The notes under the pieces were generated by a model. It was not told the origin of the DNA and did no database searches. It saw nothing but the letters and a program-made list of their open reading frames with translations. This document shows positions 1-5,607 of a stretch of 8,184 nt of DNA, one piece after another. A program made the position numbers and the translations under genes. Source of the stretch: JBOFLO01 sp051657905 (GTDB lineage: Bacteria; Patescibacteriota; Gracilibacteria; UBA1369). The DNA lies in the NCBI GenBank assembly GCA_051657905.1, contig JBOFLO010000045.1:1-8184 (forward strand). Direction: 5' to 3'. Positions within the stretch are counted from its first letter, which is position 1. The number at the start of each line of letters is the position of its first letter.

Positions 1-1019
1 CCGGAGGTGATGATGTGTTCGCTGTATTTAATATTGTGAATATTGGGTAGGACTTTTTGTAAGAGAGCTTTGCGTTCTAAAAGTGGTTTGTTGGTAAGAC
101 TTTTGCCTTGATAGGAGAGAATATCAAAAACGTAATAAATTAATTTTCCTTCGCCGGTGTGACGATAATTTTGTAATAGTTGAAAATCGGAGCGGCCGTT
201 TTCATCCAGCACTACAACTTCCCCATCTAAAATCATTTTCTGCTGAATTTTTTGGAGAGAGTTTATAATGGGGGCGAATATTTCTTGATAAGAAAGGCCG
301 TGGCGGGAGACCAAGGTGGTTTTATTTTTGGTGATATCAGCCAGGGCGCGGTAGCCATCCCATTTGATTTCGAAAATCCAACCTTCGCGATTGAAAGGTT
401 GTTTAGTGAGAGTGGCCAGCATGGGTTTGATTTTCAGCTTTTCGTGTTTTAGCTTGGTGAAGGTGGTGCTGGGTTTTGCTTTGACGGAAAATATTCGTGG
501 TTTGCTAGGAGTGGCTTCCGGATGATCGGTTTTCTTAATTAATAGCCAGTTTTTTGGCTGATTTTTCATTTGAACTAAATCATAGGCGCCGCGCATTTTT
601 TTACCATGGGCGACAAAAGCGATATGACCTTTATTGAGACCGAATAATAATGCTTTTTCATTTTCACGACGGGTTTTGGGATTATCTAAAGCTGTGTAAG
701 TTCCATGATCCCAAATTTTTACAATGCCGGCGCCATAATTTCCTTCGGGAATTGTTCCTTTAAATTTTCCATAAGCCAAAGGGTGATCTTCCACATGCAC
801 TGCCAAATGTTTTTCTCCGATTATTTGCGAAGGGCCTTTTGGCACCGCCCAGCTTTTTAAGACGCCCTCCATTTCCAAACGTAAATCATAGTGAAGATGG
901 GAAGCATGATGTTCATGCACCATAAAAGTCAGAGGTTTCCCGGCATTTTTTAGAACTTTACCTTTTGGTTCGGGAGTTTTATCGAAATGTCTTTTTTGTT
1001 TGTATTTATGTAGAGACAT
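1..1019 (-). CDS. ligD: DNA ligase D, phosphoesterase plus ATP-dependent ligase domains (partial, C-terminus off the left edge)
   Basis: End-processing and sealing enzyme of bacterial non-homologous end joining. About 339 N-terminal residues are visible. Residues 33-150 form the 3'-phosphoesterase domain. The run HEHHASHLHYDLRLE contains H37, H43, D45 and R47, and H79 lies in VEDHP; by spacing these match the metal and phosphate ligands of the Pseudomonas LigD phosphoesterase. The conserved KSWAVPKGPS and IPEGNYGAG blocks are also present. After a basic linker (about 165-195) comes the adenylating ligase domain: motif I EIKWDGYR with catalytic K219, motif Ia SRHG (238-241, usually SRNG), motif III LDGEVV (D265, E267) and YYVFDIL (295-301). 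There is no polymerase domain before the phosphoesterase, so any polymerase must lie C-terminal, outside the window, or be missing. The ATG at 1019 is chosen because it directly precedes the conserved domain and sits 4 bp after the ku stop. No Shine-Dalgarno is seen, so translational coupling with ku is likely. Confidence 0.96.
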   Translation of the reverse strand, partial: MSLHKYKQKRHFDKTPEPKGKVLKNAGKPLTFMVHEHHASHLHYDLRLEMEGVLKSWAVPKGPSQIIGEKHLAVHVEDHPLAYGKFKGTIPEGNYGAGIVKIWDHGTYTALDNPKTRRENEKALLFGLNKGHIAFVAHGKKMRGAYDLVQMKNQPKNWLLIKKTDHPEATPSKPRIFSVKAKPSTTFTKLKHEKLKIKPMLATLTKQPFNREGWIFEIKWDGYRALADITKNKTTLVSRHGLSYQEIFAPIINSLQKIQQKMILDGEVVVLDENGRSDFQLLQNYRHTGEGKLIYYVFDILSYQGKSLTNKPLLERKALLQKVLPNIHNIKYSEHIITS

Positions 1020-1023
1020 ATTT

Positions 1024-1881
1024 TTAAGCTCTTACTTTTTTGCGAGTTGGTTTTTTGGTGGATTTTGCTGGTTTGGTGGGCTTTTTAGCTTTGGAGTTGC
1101 TAGAGTGTTTGCTGTGGGTGTTTTCTAAACTTGCTTTTAGAGTGGCCATTAAATCCGGGACTTCGGTGCTTTTGAAATGTTTAATTTTTTGGAGCTTAGG
1201 TTTTTTACCTTTGGCTTTTGCTTCTATGATGGCTTCCAGTTTTTCGGTGTAGGAATCCTGATATTTGCCTGGTTTGAAATGTCCGGATAATTTATCAATT
1301 AATTTCATGGCCATAATTAATTCGCGTTCGGAAAGTTCTGTGTGTTTTGGAATAATTTCGGCGGCAGGTTTTTTAATTTCTTCTTCAAATCTCAGCACAT
1401 TTAAAATCAATAAGTCTTTTTCGGCTTTCAAGGCGATTAATTGTTCTTTATTGCGCATGACGAATTTGCCGATACCAACTTTGCGAGTTTTTTTCAGCGC
1501 CTCTAATAATAAATTATAAACTTTGTCGGATTTATGTTCCGGTCCAATATAATAAGGTTTTTCAAAATAAATCGGATCAATTTCTTTTTCATCGACGAAA
1601 TCTTCAATTTCAATTACCTCTGATCTTTTTGCATCAGCCATTTTAAAATCCGCATCGCTCAAAATCACATAATCACCTTTTTGATACTCATAACCTTTCA
1701 CTACAGAATCCCAGGCCACTTCTTCCCCGGTGGATTTACAAACTTTCACGTAACCGATTTTACATTGATCGGCTTTACGCAAATATTGAAATTTAAGCGG
1801 GCGGTCCTGAGAGGCGGTGTAAAGTTTTACCGGAATATGAATTAAACCAAAACTGATTGCTCCTTCCCATAATGCACGCAT
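1024..1881 (-). CDS. ku: Ku, DNA end-binding protein of bacterial non-homologous end joining
   Basis: Homodimeric ring protein that threads onto double-strand break ends and recruits LigD. The 285 residues match the usual length for bacterial Ku. The N-terminus MRALWEGAISFGLIHIPVKL is the family signature. The beta-barrel core follows, including the YEYQKGDYVILSDADF block (64-79), EIEDFVDEKEIDPIYFEKPYY (91-111), and the KVGIGKFVMRNKEQL block (134-148). The segment VPDLMATLKASLE (241-253) is the conserved C-terminal stretch associated with LigD contact. It is followed by a lysine-rich low-complexity tail (about 256-285, KKPTKPAKSTKKPTRKK) like the extended basic tails known to aid DNA binding in some bacterial Ku proteins. 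It is the first gene of the pair, 4 bp upstream of ligD, so stoichiometric co-expression is expected. A candidate promoter lies 19-48 bp upstream, and no ribosome binding site is seen. Confidence 0.98.
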   Translation of the reverse strand: MRALWEGAISFGLIHIPVKLYTASQDRPLKFQYLRKADQCKIGYVKVCKSTGEEVAWDSVVKGYEYQKGDYVILSDADFKMADAKRSEVIEIEDFVDEKEIDPIYFEKPYYIGPEHKSDKVYNLLLEALKKTRKVGIGKFVMRNKEQLIALKAEKDLLILNVLRFEEEIKKPAAEIIPKHTELSERELIMAMKLIDKLSGHFKPGKYQDSYTEKLEAIIEAKAKGKKPKLQKIKHFKSTEVPDLMATLKASLENTHSKHSSNSKAKKPTKPAKSTKKPTRKKVRA

Positions 1882-1899
1882 AGGATAAATTTATTGGCT

Positions 1900-1929
1900 A
1901 TAATAAAAATATTAGATTAAAACGGACAA
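1900..1929 (-). promoter_or_regulatory. Candidate sigma-70-type promoter for ku-ligD
   Basis: On the minus strand, TTGTCC (1929-1924) and TATTAT (1905-1900) are separated by 18 bp, in the gap between the GIY-YIG gene and ku. Both hexamers are imperfect, and the implied leader to the ku ATG is only about a dozen bases. The surrounding AT-richness makes chance matches common, so this is a suggestion only. Confidence 0.3.
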
Positions 1930-1964
1930 TGGAGCTAGGAAAAATTTTGATCAAAGTATGTGTT

Positions 1965-2225
1965 TTAATTTTTTGTTTGAGATTTTTTTAGGAAAGCTAT
2001 TTTTTCTGTGCGAGTAAGGCGCTTTAAAAATGCTTCTCTGCTGCGGGCGGAACCTAAGTCGGGAAGTTCTTCGGAGTAAATCAATTTTACGGGGCGGCGG
2101 ATTTTGGTGTAGTGGGCGCCGGACTTTAAATTGTTATGCTGATGAATTCTTTTTTCTAAATCATTAGTTGAGCCAATGTAAAAAGTTTGATCGGAACATT
2201 CGAGAATATAAACACAAAAAAGCAT
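1965..2225 (-). CDS. Small GIY-YIG nuclease-domain protein (YhbQ/UPF0213-like)
   Basis: Single-domain protein of 86 residues, the usual size for stand-alone YhbQ-type GIY-YIG proteins. The superfamily core is clear: CVYILEC (4-10) holds the first strand with the GIY-equivalent Y6. TFYIGSTNDLEKRIHQHN (14-31) holds the YIG strand (Y16, G18) and the conserved arginine (R26). The later SREAFLKRLTRTEK (62-75) holds the expected metal-binding glutamate, E64. Catalytic residues are therefore intact, and nuclease activity is plausible though not shown here. In the family the in vivo substrates are poorly defined. It reads toward ku on the same strand with an 83 bp gap, so it may be read through into ku-ligD or stand alone. 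The ATG at 2225 directly precedes the first core strand; there is no Shine-Dalgarno. Confidence 0.9.
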   Translation of the reverse strand: MLFCVYILECSDQTFYIGSTNDLEKRIHQHNNLKSGAHYTKIRRPVKLIYSEELPDLGSARSREAFLKRLTRTEKIAFLKKSQTKN

Positions 2226-2231
2226 AATAGA

Positions 2232-2261
2232 TTGGCAATAGAAACACTTCTGATGTATTCT
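2232..2261 (+). promoter_or_regulatory. Candidate promoter for the DUF378 gene
   Basis: TTGGCA (2232-2237) and TATTCT (2256-2261) are separated by 18 bp on the plus strand, upstream of the DUF378 start. The -35 is close to consensus (5 of 6) and the -10 is weak (4 of 6). The -10 overlaps, on the other strand, a TAGAAT (2262-2257) that could serve the GIY-YIG gene, for which I see no good -35. Confidence 0.35.
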
Positions 2262-2273
2262 ACCACCAGAAGT
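2246..2273. repeat. Inverted repeat between divergent genes, possible operator
   Basis: ACTTCTG (2246-2252) is perfectly repeated in inverted form as CAGAAGT (2267-2273), with a 14-base gap. Arm centres are 21 bp apart, about two helical turns, which suits a dimeric DNA-binding protein. The gap contains the two overlapping -10-like boxes. A T6A6 run follows at 2278-2289, so on the plus strand the element could also fold as a weak hairpin plus T tract. No known regulator site is recognised. Confidence 0.45.
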
Positions 2274-2296
2274 CTTATTTTTTAAAAAACTTTTCT

Positions 2297-2503
2297 ATGA
2301 AACATATGAACATGGTGGATTGGGTGGCTTTTCTTTTAGTGGTAGTTGGTGGTATTAACTGGGGGTTGATTGGTTTCTTTAGTTTCGATTTAGTTGCAAC
2401 TATTTTTGCTTTCGCTCCAATTGTTGCACGTGTGATTTACTGTGTAGTTGGTGTTGCGGCTCTATATACAATTTACATGGCATCCAAAATGAACAAAGCT
2501 TAA
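2297..2503 (+). CDS. DUF378 family small membrane protein (YuzA-like)
   Basis: Membrane protein of 68 residues with two predicted transmembrane helices (about 8-29 and 41-62) and a short basic tail. The run GGINWGLIGFFSFDLVA (18-34) is the hallmark of DUF378, whose members are short two-helix proteins of unknown function. The N-terminal methionines M1, M4 and M6 make the exact start uncertain by a few residues; the first ATG is used. There is no Shine-Dalgarno, as the leader is an A/T run. The gene ends in tandem TAA TAA stops and is monocistronic: a terminator lies just downstream and the next gene is convergent. Function is not known, and the context gives no clear clue. Confidence 0.88.
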   Translation: MKHMNMVDWVAFLLVVVGGINWGLIGFFSFDLVATIFAFAPIVARVIYCVVGVAALYTIYMASKMNKA

Positions 2504-2515
2504 TAAGCTTATTAA
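2500..2515. repeat. 16-bp perfect palindrome over the DUF378 stop codon
   Basis: TTAATAAGCTTATTAA reads the same on both strands and covers both tandem stop codons of the DUF378 gene. It lies just before the terminator hairpin. With an AT-rich palindrome of this size, chance is a realistic explanation. It could extend the 3' end structure of the transcript. Confidence 0.5.
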
Positions 2516-2525
2516 AAGGTTCTTT

Positions 2526-2557
2526 AAACTCCTTCATGAATTTGAAGGAGTTTTTTT
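2526..2557. terminator. Rho-independent terminator between convergent DUF378 and ung genes
   Basis: An 11-bp perfect stem (AAACTCCTTCA at 2526-2536 pairs with TGAAGGAGTTT at 2543-2553) with a 6-base loop is followed by more T residues on the plus strand, making a standard intrinsic terminator for the DUF378 gene. The ung TAA lies inside the T tract (2556-2558). The hairpin therefore sits immediately after ung on the minus strand too, where the following run is shorter (TTT then AAAGAA), so termination that way is probably weaker. Confidence 0.9.
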
Positions 2558-3230
2558 ATAATTCATTCCAAGCGATTGGTTTTTCTCCGAGCGATTCTAA
2601 ATATTGATTGGTTTTGCTGAAAGGTTTGCTGCCGAAAAATCCGGAGTGGGCGGAGAAAGGGGAGGGGTGGGCGGAGCTTATTATCAGGTGTTTTTGAGTG
2701 TCGATGATCTTGCCTTTTTCTTGGGCGTATTTTCCCCAGAGTATAAAAACTAAATGTTCTTTTTGATCGGAGAGGCATTTGATGACGGCGTCGGTGAAGG
2801 GTTCCCAGCCTTTTTGTTGATGGGAGCCGGGGGTGTTAGCGCGCACGGTTAAAGTTGCGTTAAGAAGAAGAATTCCTTGTTTCGCCCAATTATCTAAATT
2901 GCCGGTGGTGGGGATTGGTAAATTTAAATCGCTGTGGATTTCTTTGTAAATATTTTGCAGAGAAGGTGGGAGGCGGACTCCATCGTTAACTGAGAAAGAA
3001 AGTCCATTAGCTTGTTTTGGGCCGTGGTATGGGTCTTGGCCGAGAATTACTACTTTGACATTTTCAAAAGGGCAAAGTTCGAAAGCACGGAAAATATTTT
3101 TTCCTTCCGGATAAATAGTCGCGCTGGAATATTCTTTTTTTACAAATTTAATTAATTCTTCAAAATAAGGTTGATTGAATTCTGATTGAAGATGTTTTTC
3201 CCAGGATGGGTGAATTTTAACTTCGGGCAT
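2556..3230 (-). CDS. ung: Uracil-DNA glycosylase, family 1
   Basis: Removes uracil from DNA as the first step of base excision repair of deaminated cytosine or misincorporated dUMP. The 224 residues are the normal family length. The water-activating loop GQDPYHGPKQANGLSFSV (64-81) carries catalytic D66 and Y68, plus F79 for uracil stacking. LLLNATLTVR (121-130) carries the uracil-recognising N124, and the DNA-intercalation loop HPSPFSAHSGFFGSKPFS (188-205) carries catalytic H188. All active-site residues are present, so the enzyme should be functional. It is the third gene of a minus-strand run, 16 bp after the transporter gene stop, so it is probably co-transcribed with it. It ends in the shared terminator region. 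The ATG at 3230 gives the usual N-terminus; no Shine-Dalgarno is visible. Confidence 0.98.
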   Translation of the reverse strand: MPEVKIHPSWEKHLQSEFNQPYFEELIKFVKKEYSSATIYPEGKNIFRAFELCPFENVKVVILGQDPYHGPKQANGLSFSVNDGVRLPPSLQNIYKEIHSDLNLPIPTTGNLDNWAKQGILLLNATLTVRANTPGSHQQKGWEPFTDAVIKCLSDQKEHLVFILWGKYAQEKGKIIDTQKHLIISSAHPSPFSAHSGFFGSKPFSKTNQYLESLGEKPIAWNEL

Positions 3231-3246
3231 GGTGGAATGATTAGAT

Positions 3247-4551
3247 TTAGGCCATTTCTTTATATTCTTTTGACAATACTTTGTAAGCTTTGGAGTTCAT
3301 GGCCAGCAAGGTGACAATTAAACCGATAATACCGGCAGCGATGAAAACCAGCGCCAGACCGCGTCCAACTCCCACTCCGAACCAGCTACCAATTAATTGA
3401 GCTCCTGCACCTCCTTCGCTCATAAATGGAATAAAGATATATTGGGCGATGGGACCGATCATTAAAGCGGTTAAAGGCGTAGCGGACCATTCCAGACTTT
3501 GGGCGAAACCAAAAACTCTTCCCTGTCTTTCAAAAGGGACAACTTTTTGTAGAACAGTTTGTTCGGAGGCTTCGGCTAAAGGCATTAAGCACATATTGAG
3601 GAACATGCAGGCGGCCAGCAAGATAATCCAAGGTTGGATGGGGAATAAAATACATAAAGACCAACTGGCGATATTGATTAAGAAAAGTGTACGTAAGGGT
3701 TTTGAGCCTACACCCTTTTTGGAAACGTATAGCCCACCAATAATGAAGCCAATGCTGACAATACCCCATAAAGTTCCCCAAACCTCCACAGGTACGAGAG
3801 AAAGGCCATAGGCATCCATGGTAGCCATAAAAACTCCGCCTAAAAAGTTATTGAAAGTGGCGAAAAGCAGCAAAGACATTAGGCCGGGAACAGCCAGAAT
3901 TACTTTGATAGTTCCTTTAATATCAACTTTGTTTTTCTTTTCAGAACCATCAGAATGAGCAATTCTTTTTTCAGGAATATCCAAAAATGTCAGATGAACA
4001 ATGGCGAACATAGTAGCGGCAATTACGAACATTAAAACCCAGAACATGCCACCGTAAGCCAAGAGGAATCCACTGATTAAAGATGTACACATAAAGGAAA
4101 TTCCAAACAACATACCGGAAAGTCCGTTGGCTTTGTCGCGATGATCGGCGGGGATTAGTAAGGAGACTAGGGTTGGGATGGTGATGGAGCGAATGTTGCC
4201 AGCAATTACACCGAGCATTAGTAGAATGATAAAAGCCCAGAGTCTAAAGCTGGTCAGGTAGGAGAATTCTTGGATGGGGGTGAGGAGGTAGAGCGCTAGT
4301 CCGGATAGGAAAATGCCTAAGGAGACTAGGCTGGAAAGCATCATCACGTCTTTTTTCTTGTTATGATCGACCAGGGAGCCGAACCAGAAACTGGAAAAGG
4401 TTGTTACTATTAAATAAATTCCTCCAACTAAGGCGGTGGAAACTACGGAGAGAGTTTCTAGATAAACCCAAAAAGTAATAGCAAACCAGACGGTGTTATT
4501 TGCGATGGAGACGATGAGGGAGTTAAGTAGGGCGCGGTAAAAAGTTTTCAT
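3247..4551 (-). CDS. Major facilitator superfamily transporter, MFS_3 / DHA3 drug-efflux-like
   Basis: Inner-membrane transporter of 434 residues with 12 likely transmembrane segments (about 7-30, 38-58, 71-91, 104-124, 143-165, 168-190, 217-243, 255-275, 286-305, 307-327, 351-377, 398-418) and a charged central loop (191-215). The loop after helix 2, GSLVDHNKKKDVM (58-70), is a degenerate MFS motif A (consensus GxLaDrxGrkxxl). The block EASEQTVLQKVVPFERQGRVFGF (327-349) resembles the conserved helix 10-11 region of macrolide-efflux-like members (MefA type), where PxxxQGRVF is typical. Export of a hydrophobic compound is the likely role, but the substrate cannot be read from sequence. It lies 43-56 bp after the CxxC gene and 16 bp before ung. 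The gap upstream contains a direct repeat that may regulate it. Confidence 0.93.
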   Translation of the reverse strand: MKTFYRALLNSLIVSIANNTVWFAITFWVYLETLSVVSTALVGGIYLIVTTFSSFWFGSLVDHNKKKDVMMLSSLVSLGIFLSGLALYLLTPIQEFSYLTSFRLWAFIILLMLGVIAGNIRSITIPTLVSLLIPADHRDKANGLSGMLFGISFMCTSLISGFLLAYGGMFWVLMFVIAATMFAIVHLTFLDIPEKRIAHSDGSEKKNKVDIKGTIKVILAVPGLMSLLLFATFNNFLGGVFMATMDAYGLSLVPVEVWGTLWGIVSIGFIIGGLYVSKKGVGSKPLRTLFLINIASWSLCILFPIQPWIILLAACMFLNMCLMPLAEASEQTVLQKVVPFERQGRVFGFAQSLEWSATPLTALMIGPIAQYIFIPFMSEGGAGAQLIGSWFGVGVGRGLALVFIAAGIIGLIVTLLAMNSKAYKVLSKEYKEMA

Positions 4552-4552
4552 G

Positions 4553-4593
4553 AAAAATAGTTAGGTTCGATTAATATAGCGGAAAAAATAGTT
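4553..4593 (-). repeat. Direct repeat pair flanking a -10-like box upstream of the MFS gene
   Basis: AACTATTTTT (minus strand) occurs at 4593-4584 and again at 4562-4553, so the two copies are 31 bp apart, about three helical turns. The similarity extends slightly, with CC(C/T) before each copy. Between them is TATATT (4578-4573), which could be a -10, although no convincing -35 precedes it. Same-face spacing suggests tandem operator sites for the transporter gene. The copies are AT-rich and short, so chance is possible. Confidence 0.35.
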
Positions 4594-4607
4594 GGGATGA
4601 AGCCAAA

Positions 4608-4964
4608 TTAAATAATTTTGCGTGGGGCGGAGGGTTCGGGTAGGTCTTTGGGCCAATCTATAATTATGCGGCGGAATTGTTGGATTTCTAATGGTGAGAG
4701 TTGGCTGAGTTGTGCGGCGGTGGCTTGATCGTCAACAGGGATCCAGGTGCGGTACTGTGGGTCATTGCCGTCCGTCCAGTCAATGGTTTCGTAAAATTCA
4801 TAGAAAAATAATTGGCCGCATTGCAGGCATTGTTTAAGATGGCGCATTAAATGTGAATCTTCGCTATAGGTTTTGATTACTTTGAGGGAGTTTTTCAGGT
4901 CGTCCGCTTTCACGCCCGAGCTGGTCCAGAGATGGCACTTGGAGTTTTCGGTGATTTTATACAT
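4608..4964 (-). CDS. Conserved-looking hypothetical protein with a CxxC metal-knuckle-like motif
   Basis: I do not recognise a named family for this soluble 118-residue protein. It has no signal peptide or membrane segment. The middle contains HLMRHLKQCLQCGQLFFYEFYE (38-59), where C46 and C49 with H38 and H42, or C10-H11, could bind a metal such as zinc. This is followed by DWTDGNDPQYRTWIPVDD (62-79), which has the look of a conserved block rich in aromatic and acidic residues. The C-terminal part (about 80-118) is helical, then proline-rich and basic. Only one CxxC pair is present, so a full four-cysteine zinc ribbon would need histidines or dimerisation. It is the first gene of the minus-strand run into the MFS and ung genes, and divergent from the DUF305 gene across 67 bp. 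A real gene is likely from gapless placement and motif structure. Confidence 0.8.
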   Translation of the reverse strand: MYKITENSKCHLWTSSGVKADDLKNSLKVIKTYSEDSHLMRHLKQCLQCGQLFFYEFYETIDWTDGNDPQYRTWIPVDDQATAAQLSQLSPLEIQQFRRIIIDWPKDLPEPSAPRKII

Positions 4965-4976
4965 GGAAAATTCTAA

Positions 4977-5005
4977 TTGTATTCATTTGTAAGGAAGCTT
5001 ATCAT
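4977..5005 (+). promoter_or_regulatory. Candidate promoter for the DUF305 operon
   Basis: TTGTAT (4977-4982) and TATCAT (5000-5005) are spaced by 17 bp in the divergent gap upstream of the DUF305 gene. The -10 matches five of six consensus bases and the -35 only three. The implied start near 5012 leaves a leader of about 20 bases. Confidence 0.35.
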
Positions 5006-5031
5006 ATTTAGGAAATAACCTTTAAAATTAT

Positions 5032-5595
5032 ATGAAAAAATTATTAATTGTAGCTTTGTTGATGGTGATGGCGGGCTGTAATAGTAATAGTGTTAAAAAT
5101 CCGGAGCCGGTAGTGATTAAGGATACTAATAAGGTCGATCAAGTGGATCATTCGATGATGAATCATGAAATGATGGTTGCCAATGATCAGCAATTTATTG
5201 AAATGATGATTCCCCATCATCAGGAGGCGATTGATAGTTCGAGAATTATTTTAGCTAAAACTGAAAATGCAGAATTGAAAGATTTTGTGCAGAAGGTAAT
5301 TGATGCTCAGACTAAGGAAATTGCTGATATGAGAGGGTGGTATGAGCAGTGGTTTGGGATGGAATATGCGGATGGGGGTATGTATATGCCGATGATGCCG
5401 GAATTGGAAAAATTAGAGGGCGAAGCGGCTGATCGGGCTTATATGACAGGGATGATTGGGCATCATCAAGGCGCGATTATGATGGCGGAGCAATTGCAAA
5501 AATTTACTGAGCGGGAGGAATTGAAAAAATTGGCTGATGATATTATTATTTCCCAGTCTGCGGAAGTGGCTTTGTTAAAGAACTGGTTGAAATAA
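5032..5595 (+). CDS. DUF305 family metal-binding lipoprotein
   Basis: Secreted lipoprotein of 187 residues. The N-terminus MKKLLIVALLMVMAGC is a lipoprotein signal peptide with lipobox MAGC and acylated C16. A Met/His-rich segment, DHSMMNHEMM (39-48), precedes two DUF305 helical halves. The first half has FIEMMIPHHQEAI (55-67) then Q93, E96 and M100; the second has YMTGMIGHHQGAIMMAEQL (137-155) then Q175 and E178. A Met-rich linker, GMYMPMMPE (116-124), joins them. DUF305 proteins of the CopM type bind copper or silver outside the cell, and the paired HH, Met and Gln/Glu positions fit such a role. The position equivalent to M100 in the second half is a leucine (L181/L182), so the second site may differ. 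It is first in a run with the next two genes and has tandem TAA TAA stops. No ribosome binding site lies close to the ATG. Confidence 0.94.
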   Translation: MKKLLIVALLMVMAGCNSNSVKNPEPVVIKDTNKVDQVDHSMMNHEMMVANDQQFIEMMIPHHQEAIDSSRIILAKTENAELKDFVQKVIDAQTKEIADMRGWYEQWFGMEYADGGMYMPMMPELEKLEGEAADRAYMTGMIGHHQGAIMMAEQLQKFTEREELKKLADDIIISQSAEVALLKNWLK

Positions 5596-5607
5596 TAATT
5601 AAAATTT

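Noticed and set aside
252..452. Plus-strand open frame of 66 codons
   Set aside because: It lies wholly antisense within the ligD ligase domain, whose minus-strand reading carries clear catalytic motifs.
1040..1519. Two plus-strand open frames antisense to ku
   Set aside because: They overlap the convincing ku gene, are hydrophobic or serine-rich antisense by-products, and have no start signals.
1946..1955. TTTGATCAAA palindrome after the GIY-YIG gene, as a terminator
   Set aside because: It has no loop and too little GC; at best a short protein-binding site or chance.
2563..2778. 71-codon minus-strand frame within ung
   Set aside because: It is a shifted frame of ung on the same strand; the ung frame carries all the catalytic motifs there.
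3449..3811. Open frames on both strands inside the MFS gene
   Set aside because: They are alternative frames of a 434-residue transporter with continuous transmembrane pattern.
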